A stretch of DNA of 64,000 nucleotides from Raffaelea ambrosiae (Eukaryota; Ascomycota; Sordariomycetes; Ophiostomatales; Ophiostomataceae), in assembly GCA_002778195.1 (NCBI GenBank), contig PCDI01000002.1, positions 1,210,156 through 1,274,155 on the forward strand, given 5' to 3'. This document shows positions 21,857 through 33,094 of this stretch, one piece after another. The notes under the pieces were generated by a model. It saw only the letters and a list, made by a program, of their open reading frames with translations, was not told the origin of the DNA and did no database searches. Numbering within the stretch: the stretch's first letter is position 1; the number at the start of each line of letters is the position of its first letter. The position numbers and the translations under genes were made by a program.

Positions 21857-23877
21857 CTGTGGTAACTATAGACGTGTCTGGATGCGATCTTGTCGTTGGG
21901 CCGGCCGTTTTCTGGGCCGTCGTCATGGAAGGCTTTAGATCAAGTATAGTAGGGAGGCATGGCATGTGTAAACAGTAGAACTCTCAAAAGAAAAAATCGT
22001 GTCCAGTGGCCCAGCTCAACCTGTCTTTGAACCGGCGGCCCAGCTCACAATGGCTCGTTGTCCTCCGGGGGAAGTCTGCCAAGGGGTCAAAATAACCGTC
22101 CATATTGCATCTGTTGCTTTAGGCACGGATTGCCACAGACCAGATTGGAAGTGCCTTCTAAACCCATTTCGAGCCCCAGTTTCGTTGTTTGACACAGGAG
22201 GCGCAGAATTTGAATACGCAGTGACACGAACTGGTGTTGGCGACGGCGATGACGCAGGGACAGTGTCCACAGCACTGTAAAGCACTGTGTTCTCCTGGTG
22301 TTATCCAACTCAGCACCTGCTCGTGTCATCACCAAGGGATTGGCGGCAGGTGTGACAGGGCGCAAGGAGTCCGATGCGTGTGCGCGTGTGGCTGGCCTGG
22401 GGGCTATCACGCCTTGCTTGCAAGCAAGCACTAGCCGTCACACGTTCGCCTCGATCTGGTGGTGGCTGCAGTTCCGCCCCTCTTTGGCTCTGCAGCTGTT
22501 TTGGCCTGACTGTTCCGGCCCTCTGGCAGACCTTGTTTTGCCTTTATTTTTAAATTTTTTGGCCTGGCTGGTCTCTTTGGTCTTTGTCTTTGGTTGGTTC
22601 TCTTGGCCTTTGGTTGGTCTCTCGGTCTTTTCCTGCGGTGCTGCTGCACTTCTCTTTTATCTCTCGATTCCCCCCCCTCGATTGCCGCATTCGTCCCGAC
22701 CCTCCCCTTGACACAGCAACTATTCGAACGCCGTCTCAACTGTCGACCGTTGTCATTGCCATTGCCCATTGCCCATTGCCCATCCCATTCCAGCACGACG
22801 CTTGGCCGATGCATCCCCCGTCGATTGCCGGTCATCGCGCAAGCGCCGACGAGCTGTTCATCTGATTGCTGCCCGATACAGTTGCGTGACCGAGCGGACC
22901 GAGCTTGCCCTGCTGCCAAAACTGCCGAAACGCAGCGTCCCCTGACGCGGGCTCCCCCTGGCCGTCACTCTCCCATGCCAGCCTCCTTGTAGGATCTTTG
23001 CCGGGAGAGCGCCGATGCGCCCGTCCAAAGAGAGGAAAGAGACAACGAGACAGACAGACAGGCAGGCCGGGTTAGAAGACCGCGGCTTGAAGCAAAGAAC
23101 CCGACCAACGGGACACCGCAGCTGAACCAGGAACCAGGGAGAGACGGAAAAGAAACAACTGGGGCGCCAAAAGAAACAAACGCATCACGATCGGCACAAG
23201 CAAGGCAAAGAAGAAGAAACAACAGTCACAGACACGAGAGGGATATACGTGGAATAGCCAATAACCCATTAGGAAACAAGGACGAACTCCGAAGGCAGAA
23301 AGAAGCTGCCGAGCTGTGACGCAGCCAGAAGAAGAAAGAGCGACCCAGCACGGCGGCCTGGACAAAAAAGTCTTATTAGGCTGGCACCAGACAACCCCGC
23401 CGACGCGACGCTGCACTGGCCCTGATCGCTCCTGCCCAAGCCCCGCTGTTTCGCGGCTTGCCTCTGCGCCCCGTGATTGTCTCCTCCAGCCGCCCCTCTG
23501 TCCAGCTGCTGCCCAGCCAGCTCCCTCCGCTCCTGCCTTTGCCCGGAAACGCCAGATCGAAAGAGCCCACGTTCTCCAACCAAGCTTTCACCCCATTCTG
23601 CAAACGTATCTTTTATTGACTACTCGTGCCTACTATTGCACCCTTACCTAAACCCCAAACTCTACACAGCGCAGCGCCACCACCGCCACGCCCGCGCGCC
23701 ACCACTCGTCGTGCACCACCGACGCTCCTGCGCCCGCCAATTGCAGCCAGTCGCCCCTTCCCCTCCAGGACCAGCGCTATCATCTAGCGGCACCACAAAC
23801 ATCGCCGGGCATCACATCATCCCCTGCGGCTTCACCTCCTGCAACCACCAGCCTCTCCGCCGCGCGACACGACCACG
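21857..23877. other. Divergent promoter and very long CT-rich leader of the SRPK gene
   Basis: Two kilobases separate the DUF4419 start from the SRPK start. From about 22450 the sequence alternates between CT-rich and GA-rich blocks, with many short upstream ATGs. The part nearest the gene (23400-23877) is C-rich and ends ACGACCACG before the ATG. No separate gene is seen. A long 5' untranslated region is likely. Confidence 0.55.
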
Positions 23878-26800
23878 ATGAACGGCGCGTCCACCCCCGC
23901 CGACGATCCCGCGCCCGCGCCGGCCAAGTCGCACTCGGCGCCGACGGCCTCGGTGCCGGGAGCTGCAGCCAACGGCAGCAGCGCCGCGGCCACCGTGAAG
24001 AAGCGCAAGAAAGACGCACTGAAGCCGATCATCACGACGGCCGAGCCAGGGTGAGTGTTTGCTGGATCTTGGTGCTGCGTCTGCTGCGTCTGCGTCTGTT
24101 TTCTGCCGCTGTGCGGGCTGTTCCCTGTCTGCTGCGCGTGTCTCTGCGCGCGGTGTCTCTGGTCTCTGTGACACACGAGCTTTGCGATGTGTGCCGTGTC
24201 TGTTGGCTGCTTGCTTTTTTGGTGTTTTTTTATTTTTATTTTTTATTTTGGTGTTTTCTGGTTTTCTGGGGGTTTGGATGTTTTGGCCGTTTTGGGGGGC
24301 CTCCTCACAAACAACACTGTCTGCATCACTTGTCTCGCCCCTGCATCGGCAAACCGTCTGGGTCCTGCTCGTGTCTCTGCCCTCATCTCTCTGCTTCTTG
24401 CCTCTGCTCTTGCTTCTCTGTCCCGTCCTTCGTCTTCTCGTTCCCCGTCCGCCTCTCCTCCCCAGCACAAACACGTCCCTCGCAGAGGTCGCTGCGTACC
24501 CATTACAGCCCGCGTCCCCATCCCCAAGATCGGACCCTCCAAAAGCACTGCCCTCGCTCTCACTGCCGCCCTGCACGAATCAGATTGCCCCGGCTCGCCC
24601 TCGCCCCCTCTGTTGCATCCGCCCTTCCTTGGCCCATGCTTCTCACTCATCCACGCTGTGTCGCTCTCTCGTCATCGCCATCCAGTCTTTTGCGGTCCCC
24701 TGCCTTTCTCTCTGTGTCTCCGTGTCTCTGTGCCTGTCTCTGTACCATACTCTGCGTTCTCTTCACCTTTGTCGCCCTCTGCGCCCTCTTCACCTCTCTC
24801 TTCACCTCTCGCTTCTCCCCCTTCCTCCTCCCTTTCTGCGACCTTCGCCGCCTCGCCCGGTCGCCTCCTCTCCCTCGTCCCAGCCCAGTTTCTTCTTCTT
24901 TCTTTCTTCTCGCCGCCCTGCTCCTACCAGTCTCTCTTTTCTCCCTGTCGTCCCTCCCCCGGATCATGAACACATTGTCTGTGGTCGTGGTACCGTTCGC
25001 TTGCCAACCCCCGGCTCCGCTCCGCTCCTCCTCTTCCTCTTCCCCTTCCCGGTCGCTTCGCCGGCTGTGTTTGTCTCTCTCTTTCTCTTCCATGGCCCCA
25101 GGCCTCTCACAGACGACCGCCCTACCTTTTTCCTTCCGCCGCTCCTCCACAGCCTGCCCTCCATGCTGAAGAGTCTCCTCCCCAGTCTTCGCGACGTGCG
25201 AGAGCCTCCCAAACCAAGGTCTCGTCCACTGCTCTCTTGATTTCCGATTTGATTTCCGATCTTTTCCCGCTCTTTTCTCCTGCTCTTCTGTTGTGTCTCT
25301 GGCTATTTTTATGCTCTCTTTTCTTCCCTTGCTTTCTGTTTCTCTCACTCCTCCCCTACACCGTACTTGTCTCCTCCTCTCCTATCTCTGCCACTTTCCC
25401 GCCTTTTCCTACCCTTCTACGTCGCCGACCTGACACCCAACCCCGGCTCTATTTCCTCTTTGCTTTCTTCGCTCTCCTCGTTCTAGGCCCAATCCCTGTC
25501 ACCGCTCTCACTGTCAGCCCCTCCCCCCACTTTTCCGCGCCCTAGTACCGTCGTTTGGATCCGCCTGTTGTTCCTGGGCTGCTTTTCCTGCCTGCGCGCG
25601 CAAGCTTTGTGTCTTTCTTTGGCTCCGTTCGGAAACCTCCTCCTCTAGAACGCTCGGCTAACCACAGACCCTGGGGTTTTTCGCGCCTCTCTCTCTCTCT
25701 CTCCACAGGTCCTCACATCATCCCACCGTGAACCAATCATCACCGACCTCATCGTCGTCCGCTGACGACGCCGAAAACACGGCCGACGAAGAAGATTCCG
25801 AAGACTACTGCAAGGGTGGCTACCACCCCGTCCAGATCGGCGAGAAATTCAAGGACGGCAAGTACACCGTTGTGCGCAAGCTTGGCTGGGGCCACTTCTC
25901 CACCGTCTGGCTGTCGCGCGATAACACCACCGGCAAGCATGTCGCTTTGAAAGTCGTCCGCTCCGCCGCCCACTATACCGAGACCGCTATCGACGAGATC
26001 AAGCTCCTCAACAAGATCGTCCAGGCAAAGCCAGACCATCCGGGCCGCAAGCATGTCATCAGCCTGCTCGACTCATTCGAGCACAAGGGTCCAAACGGCA
26101 CCCATGTGTGCATGGTTTTCGAGGTCCTCGGCGAAACCCTCCTCGGCCTGATCAAGAAATGGAACCACCGCGGCATCCCCATGTACCTCGTCAAGCAGAT
26201 CACCAAGCAGGTCCTCCTCGGCCTCGACTATCTGCACCGCGAGTGCGGCATCATCCACACCGATCTCAAGCCCGAGAACGTTCTCATCGAAATCGGCGAC
26301 GTCGAGCAGATTGTTAAGAAGGTCGTTAAGACGGACAATTCGGATAAGGAGAACAACCGCAACGGCCGCCGGAGGCGGAGGACTCTCATCACCGGGAGCC
26401 AGCCTCTGCCTTCACCTCTGAACGCCAGCTTCAGCCACAACAGCCTTTTCCCTTCAACCGCCTCGCACACCAGTTTGGGCCAGATGTTGCACGACTGTAT
26501 GTACCTGCACTTTAGCTTTCTGGGGAGGGGGGAATTGTTTTGGGTGACCTTCCGAGGCTTTGGGGTGCCTGTTTTTGTGGCTTGACAGTCCCATCTTGGC
26601 TCTTCTTTTTGGTCCTCTTCGCAGTATCTGCCTCTGTGCTGTTCCCGTACTAACACTATGAACTATACAGCTGCACATGCCACACCAAGCACAGATACCG
26701 ACGCCAAGGAAGCACTTATCGAAGAGTTACAGAAAAAGCGCGAAAAGACCGAGTATGCCAACCTCTTTTGTCTGTCGCCTATTTTGCTCAACCTACCGTC

Positions 26801-27657
26801 CATACTAACACCACTTGCAGGGATATCCTTGCCAAGGAAGTTTCCAGCGTCAGTCTCGACAAGTCTCCCGCCTCTGCCTCTACCGGCGGCAACCCCTCCG
26901 CTGCGGGCGACAAACACAGGGCCGAGGAAAACTTTGGCCTCGATATCATCAGCGTCAAAATTGCAGATCTTGGGAACGCGTGCTGGGTCAACCACCACTT
27001 CACCAATGATATCCAGACCCGTCAATACCGCTCCCCAGAAGTCATCCTGGGCGCCAAATGGGGTGCCAGCACAGATGTGTGGAGCATGGCTGCAATGGTA
27101 CGCTACACTTGCCCTCCTGGCAAGTCGTGCAACAATTCCTATGCGAGTTGCATGGCACTGCATTTGAGATGCGATAACTGATAACTGACCTTTGGCTTCT
27201 CCCCATCACTTTGTAGGTTTTCGAGCTCATCACCGGTGACTACCTTTTTGACCCCCAATCCGGTACCAAGTATGGCAAAGACGACGATCACATCGCCCAG
27301 ATAATCGAGCTTCTTGGACCTTTCCCCAAGTCGCTGTGCCTGTCCGGGAAGTGGTCCCAGGAAATCTTTAATAGAAAAGGTGACCTACGAAACATCCACA
27401 GACTGCGTCACTGGGCTCTCCCAGATGTCCTGAGGGAGAAGTACCACTTCAAGGACGAAGAAGCCCGACGCATCTCCGAGTTTCTGCTCCCTCTCCTAGA
27501 GCTTGTGCCAGAAAAGCGTGCCAATGCTGGCGGCATGGCCTCGCATCCGTGGCTGGAGGACACCCCAGGAATGAAGGGGATCAAGATCGATGGCATCGAG
27601 GTCGGCAGCCGGGGGGAAGGCATAGATGGTTGGGCTACTGAGGTTAGGAAGCGATGA
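23878..27657 (+). CDS. dsk1: SR-protein kinase (SRPK family; Sky1/Dsk1 orthologue)
   Basis: Five exons (23878-24050, 25709-26496, 26671-26752, 26821-27097, 27217-27657) give 586 residues. Exon 1 encodes a disordered leader with a basic patch VKKRKKDALK. The kinase starts with YCKGGYHPVQIGEKF and has a glycine loop KLGWGHFSTVWL, the ATP lysine in HVALKVVRSA and the catalytic loop HTDLKPENVL (Asp243). As in other SRPKs, a spacer of roughly 130 residues then splits the kinase. It carries NGRRRRRTL and a coil LIEELQKKREKTE. The second lobe has the SRPK-typical IADLGNACWV (Asp397), QYRSPEVILG and ASTDVWSMAAMVFELITGDYLF. SRPKs phosphorylate Arg/Ser-rich splicing and mRNA-export factors. The spacer governs cytoplasm-nucleus localisation. 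Intron 1 is 1,658 nt, far longer than any other in this window. Confidence 0.93.
24051..25708 (+). other. Giant CT-rich first intron of the SRPK gene
   Basis: It is bounded by a GTGAGT donor and a CTCCACAG acceptor, and phase is kept (exon 1 ends with two bases of a Gly codon). The coding strand is extremely C+T-rich, so all three plus frames stay open for hundreds of codons with Ser/Leu/Pro-rich nonsense. The cause is the lack of A for stop codons, not coding. It may contain an alternative promoter for a transcript starting in exon 2. Confidence 0.75.
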
Positions 27658-28543
27658 AACGCTGCCAACGACGCCTTGGTCATCTCTTCTTCTGCATCAC
27701 TAACACACCCCGTCACGGCAACTCCTCCATTCCGCACACACTCACTTACTTCATTTTTACTCTTGTTATGCATTCTTTCAATGTATCTATGCCGCCTCCG
27801 TGGCACTGTGCTGTCTGTGATGGTGGAACAAGGCTCTGTCGACCTTTGGCGCTTTCATGTTTACTATTGCTCGCCTTGTTGTTCCCCATTCTTATGAATG
27901 TACACAATGAGCTGCTATACTAAAGATGACGCTCCTGTTTCTTTTTGTCATTGACTTGTCTTGTTCGTTTATGCCTGGAGATAGACTTTCTGGAGACTTT
28001 CTGGTTTCTTTTCTTATGTTTCTGGATTATTGGCTGTTCCGTTACGGTGTTCTCATGATAACACAGCGACTGCTTTCTTTTTGGAGTGACGGCTGCTACC
28101 GACATCTCCACCTCTGTACTTTGACATCTTCAAAACCAAGCCAATTCTGATTATTTACCAGCGGAGGCAGCCAGATATGGAGGGGCTGGCCGAAGAAGCC
28201 ATATCAAACACTCGTTCTTCCAAGACATACTGGGAGCGCGGTCGTCCCCGACAGTACACAAAAATCGTTTTCTTCTCATTTTCGCGACTCGTTGAGGAAA
28301 GTGTGCAGCCGGTTCAAGTACCTGACTGACTACGGCCTTTTTGTGTTGTTCGTTCAAAGACTTTGTCGGTTTCCAGCATGGTAATAAATACCCTTTTGGG
28401 ATTCAATCTGAATGCTTCTCATTCACATTTCGCTTTTACGGTTTTTGGTCTTCAATCCCAGACGCCCACCTGATGCCCTTGTTTCCCTTCTTCGACTCTT
28501 TCCCAGCAAACCAGAATACAAACTGCGAAAGAAACCCTGTTTT
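27658..28543. other. Convergent intergenic region between SRPK and IWS1
   Basis: 3' flanks of two convergent genes, T-rich on the plus strand. No gene is seen. Confidence 0.6.
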
Positions 28544-30100
28544 CTATTTCTTCTTGTTCCTCTGCTTCGCCTTCTGTGTCATCTTGCGGAAGGCCTCCAT
28601 GCTGCCGGCGCCAATGGGCCGGAACTCAGCACCACGATGACCTTCGAATGTGCTCTTGGGGGCAATCGTGTACGACTGCGGCAGACCCACCGGCTGCGCA
28701 CGGTTGGGGTTGACCACTGGGGGTGCCAGTTGGATTTCCTTGTCCTGCTCGAACCGCGCCAGCGGTCGTTCCGTGAGGGTGTACTGGCTCTTGAGAGTTT
28801 GCTCGGCAGCCAGTCGGGCAGCGCTAAACAGAGAGGGCTGTCAGCAGAGAAACAGGGAAGAAAAAGGTAAGAAGCAAAGGAAGAAAGAGCACATACCGGT
28901 AGTCGTAATCACGGGTCTCAACATGCCGCTTCTTGAAGTCGTCCGTCTTCTTCAGGATCGGCCGACTCCACTCGCCCACCAGCCGCTCTGCCATGCGCTT
29001 GATCGCCGGCTCTGCCCGCTTGCTGCGTGTGTAGAACAGCACCACCTTGCCGATGCCGCTGCTGAGCAGAACATCCTTTTCAATCGGAAGCCGCGTCAAG
29101 CATGTAAAGATGTCGCGCTGGATTGTGTAGCTGGGCAGAGACCCGTCGTTGAGCGGCTCTAGGAAGAATTTGACAGACTGCAAGAAGTTGGTCTCTGGGT
29201 CCAGCACGGTCTCCTGGATATCGTTGCGGTTGAGCACCGACAGCACTTGAGGAAGAAGCTGCAGCTTGTTCACTGCTGGGCGGCCGTCCGCCCGTGCATT
29301 GATGTCGGCCATGCATGCTCTTTCCATCTTGATCTTCAGCTGGGCGATCTCTTCGTCGGCGGCTTTTTCGAGGTCCTGGAGCGTCAAGGAGTCAGCACAT
29401 AAATCACCTTGAAATCAGCTGAAAATACTCTGCGGTCTGAGCATACCTCTTCGTCTTGCTTCCGTCTCCGCTTGTTCGGGTTGCGGATGGCCAGGTTGAT
29501 TGCCCGGTCGAGTGCCCGCCGCCGCCGCTCTTCGGGTGTCAGGTCCTCCTCATTCACCTCTGGAGAAGCCGACTTCTTTCTGCGGGCGGCTGTCTCTGCA
29601 CGCGACCGACGGGACCGTTTGGTCGTATCATAGTCACCCTGGCCGTCACTATCGCCCCCGTCGCCGCCAGCCTCGCCTTCGTCGTCGCTAGCACCCGGGC
29701 GACGCTTCTTGTCCCGCCGTCCTTCCTTGGGCTTCCGGTTCTTGTCGTCTCCTGCCCGCTTCCGCTTCGCTGATTTTAGACCACGAGCAGCATCCTCGTC
29801 AATCGTGATCGGCCGCTCCTCGATGTAGGCTGTGGCGGGGTCGTAGTCTTCGAATTGATCTTCGTCGACATCGGAAAGGAGCTCTTCCTCAGAGGCATTG
29901 CCCCCGTCATCTTCATCGCCGCTGTCTCTCCGTGACTTGCGTGGCTTTGTCTTGCCCTCGCCGTCGCTGCCGCCAGCCTCGCCCTCTTCGTGGCCTGCGT
30001 TGATGGGGCTGGAAGCCACGGGTCCCGGTGCTTCGTGGTCCGCCGAGGCAGCTTCTGGAGAGCGCACGGGAGATGCCGGTGCAGATCCGGCGTCCGACAT
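28544..30100 (-). CDS. IWS1: Transcription elongation factor IWS1/SPN1
   Basis: Three exons (30100-29447, 29375-28897, 28823-28544) give 470 residues. The N-terminal half is highly charged and disordered, with acidic stretches such as SDVDEDQFEDYDP and basic clusters such as KRKRAGDDKNRKPK. This is typical of IWS1 tails that bind Spt6 and histones. The conserved TFIIS N-terminal-like (LW) domain spans roughly residues 220-370, with LPQVLSVLNRNDIQETVLDP, FLEPLNDGSLPSYTIQRDIF and KVVLFYTRSKRAEPAIKRMA. The C-terminus holds PVGLPQSYTIAPKSTFEGHRG and ends basic (KQRNKKK). Spn1/Iws1 acts in the nucleus with Spt6 on elongating RNA polymerase II, in nucleosome handling and mRNA export. Junctions are in phase. 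It is convergent with SRPK and divergent from BRL1. Confidence 0.93.
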
Positions 30101-30866
30101 GGCGACAATTGGCGCGGACGAAGGTTTGGTGATAGGAGAGGATTGCTAAGGCAGGCAGGGCAGGAGAAAGAGGACAAGAAAAGAAGAAAGGGGTGATTAA
30201 GCGGCAGAATAGGTAGACGCGGTCACTTTGACGCGACTGGCTCAGGACTGTTCACTGATTTCTCAAAGACAAGCCGAAAGACAGAAACGGTGTATGCAAA
30301 CGCTGAGTATATGAGAGCGCGCTGGTGAACGATGTCGTCAGCTGGAGTTCAAAGGTCTCCGAAGCAGGGAGGAACTGAGTCGCCAGAAATGTTGCAGTGT
30401 TAAGCCTCTTTTCGCAGAAGCAGCGAAAAAAAGCGGGTCGCCTTTGTGAGCTGTGGCTGAAAATCACATGGTACCCAAAGAGGAAAGAGCGAAGGAGCGT
30501 TTTACTTTGTAGAAGCGGGCACTAAGGAGGTTTAACACAAAACGCAGCCTCAGGCAGCCACGCATGCAAGCGGGTCCAACTCCCTTTTGTTTACAAGCAA
30601 AAAAGCTCCCGCCCGTTGCCACCGACGACAAGGGTCCATGAACGTTGACCCTATTCGACAACTTTTCACAACACACAATGACGGATTGGTACTCGTACGC
30701 TTGCCTGTGTCTGTGATCCAGAGGGAGAGTCGACCCCAGATTTTCCTTTTTCAATCCCCCCCCCCTTCTTCTTTTGCGGTCTCTCCTTCAGGAGCTCTCT
30801 GTTGTTTCCTCCCAGCAGCCTTTGCAACCCACCGCACAGAGCTCGTTGTCCTTAAATTTCGCCATT
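30101..30866. other. Shared divergent promoter of IWS1 and BRL1
   Basis: 766 bases between two conserved nuclear genes. A poly-C/pyrimidine tract lies at about 30745-30795 just before the BRL1 start. No gene is seen. Confidence 0.6.
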
Positions 30867-32604
30867 ATGAACCGCAGGACGTTTGAAGGACACATGGACT
30901 GGGAATACCAGAACAGTCAAGGCCCTCTCGACATGTCCAGTCCGTTTTCTCAAATATCACAGCGGCCATTTGCCAGTGAGTGTTTTTGGTGATCTGCCAA
31001 CCCTTCTTCTTGCTGCTAACAACACCACAGATTCGGCTGCATTCGGGTCGCCGTCGCTCACAAAAGTAAACCCATTCGCTGCACTCGGCTCGAACAACAC
31101 ATCTGGAGCATCGCAGGCTGCTCCGCCGTCTCCTTCCAAACAACAATTTCCACGACCACCAAGCTCGTCGCTCTTTAATCCACCAGCAACAAAGTCGTTC
31201 CCAACAGCCTCCGCATTTCGGAATCCTGCATTTACGACACCGCAGAGGCGGGCAGAAGAAGTCGTTTCCGAGTGCTCTGGTGCCGAGGAGAGTCCGGCAA
31301 TGGCAAGCGATGCATCGGAACTGATGGGGGACACGCCCGATTACGAAGAGTACGGCAACAACATGACCATCACACCAGCCTCTGTAGTCAACCGCAGGCT
31401 GTTCACCGAGCAAAAGACCATGCGGCCAGAGTCGTCTCAGAATTTGCCTAGTTCGCCGATCTCTGCACGGACACCGGGCCGCGGCGAGGTGCCCCGGGGG
31501 AAGATGGATCTTCTCTTCACTCGACGGGGGGTGCGGAAGCGGAGGCGGCATGGAAGCGACAAGGATGTCGGCAGTGTGCGGTCCCGCTTCCACGTCACGA
31601 GCGTCTCCGACAATGAATCCGACGACACGGACGTGAGCGATTGGGGAGACAGCAAGTCGCACAGACGGTCGGAACGGAGCAGGCGGAAGGGCCAGCAAGG
31701 CGATGGGGATGGCAGCAACAACCGAGGCCTCATAGGCAGCCTGTTCTCGGCAATACACGACCACCCGAACGTGCCACTGATCCTGTCATGGTGGGTGCAG
31801 CTGGCGATCAACGTGTTCTTGGTGTCGGTGTTCATCTGGTTTGTGTGGAGCGGCATCCGGATGATGCAGGCGGATATTGCACACGCAGCCGATGCCGAGC
31901 GGTCGCGACTCCTGACGGAGATGAACGCATGCGCACACGAGTACACGAAGAACCGCTGTGCCCCCAAGGCGGAACGGCTGCCGGCGCTGAATGTGGTGTG
32001 CGACGAGTGGGAGGTGTGCATGAACCAGGACCCGGCGAGTGTGATGAAGATGCAGGTATCGGCGAAGAACGTGGCGGAGATCATCAACGAGTTTGTTGGT
32101 GCTATGAGCATCAAGGCCTGGGTAAGTGGCGACCATTGGCGAGGAGTGCAGCCGATGTCTACAGTATCCGGGACCACACAGAACTAGAGCTAACCAACGA
32201 CACAGGGCTTTATCATTTCCGCCATGCTGGCCGTGGTTCTGGCTAGCAACCTGGGCTTCAGCCGGTTCCGCGAGACAGCGTTCATGGACCACAGCCGAGC
32301 CAACGGGGCGGTGGCGTCCCACCAGCCGTTCCCGTCGCAGCCAGCAGCGCCCATGCTGGCGTCGCCAGGGGATCCGAACCAGGCGTACATTTGGGCGCCC
32401 ATCGGGCAGACACCACGCCACATCCGGCGCGAGTTCATGATACCGGCCGACAGTCCCACGGACACAGACGGCTCACCGGATGCAGGCCCGGCAGCCATAA
32501 TGGCACCACCGCAAACACCGTCATATCGGCGGAGTCCCACAAAGGGGGAACGGTCGCATAGCCCTTCCAAGACGGGAGGTCGAAATGCCGGTAAAGTCTA
32601 CTAG
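30867..32604 (+). CDS. BRL1: Nuclear envelope protein BRL1/BRR6
   Basis: Three exons (30867-30975, 31031-32121, 32206-32604) give 532 residues. The first ~280 residues are disordered and Ser/Pro/Arg-rich. A first membrane helix (LILSWWVQLAINVFLVSVFI, ~residues 285-310) is followed by a lumenal segment with four cysteines at about 337, 345, 358 and 364 (MNACAHEYTKNRC and VVCDEWEVC). A second helix begins at ~401 (GFIISAMLAVVLASNLGF). This is the di-sulfide-bridge nucleocytoplasmic transport domain (PF10104). Brl1/Brr6 sit in the inner nuclear envelope, where they promote membrane fusion during nuclear pore complex assembly and affect lipid homeostasis. The last intron falls exactly before the second helix. 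The C-terminal tail is variable and Pro-rich. Confidence 0.93.
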
Positions 32605-33023
32605 GCTGAAAGGAGGAGAGGGGCTCTGTCTTGTTTCAACGCAGCATTGACAACTCGATCAATTTGTATACGTAGCCATTTGCAACATTGGGACTGGGAC
32701 TGGCGTATTCTAGTTTCTACTTATATTCTGTGTCACTCCTATTTTTCCGTCTTCTTCTTCCCACTGGTGCACTATGCCGGGTACACATAGGACCAAGGTA
32801 CAAACCGGGCCTACAAGAGACTTTGCAATGTCAAAAAGAGAATAGAACGCTATGTAATGACACATGCATGACTGAAGAGCATTCCTGGAATAGCTGCAGA
32901 ACGGCCAACGGCTGCTCGTGTCTTGCGAGCGAACAAGGGCGGAGGGGATGATAAAGCGTCCGACTAGCGACGTTTGCAACGTGCCACATGGCAAACTGCA
33001 TGGCAGACGCGAGGGCAGACTGA

Positions 33024-33094
33024 CAAATCGCATGGCAAATCGCATGGCAAATCGCATGGCAAAACGCATGGCAAAACGCATGGCAAAACGCATG
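33024..33094. repeat. 12-bp minisatellite, six units
   Basis: Units CAAATCGCATGG (three copies) and then CAAAACGCATGG (three copies, the last incomplete) run head to tail. The third-base switch divides the array into two sub-blocks. It is followed by short direct repeats of GGGCTTGTGG at about 33220-33248. Confidence 0.9.

Noticed and set aside
24051..25348. Three long overlapping plus-strand frames (260-393 codons) inside the SRPK intron
   Set aside because: They are Ser/Leu/Pro-rich nonsense caused by lack of A on the CT-rich strand, and they overlap each other in different frames. The flanking exons splice cleanly around them.
33024..33094. Possible CRISPR-like array
   Set aside because: The repeats are directly adjacent, with no unique spacers, and the host is a eukaryote.
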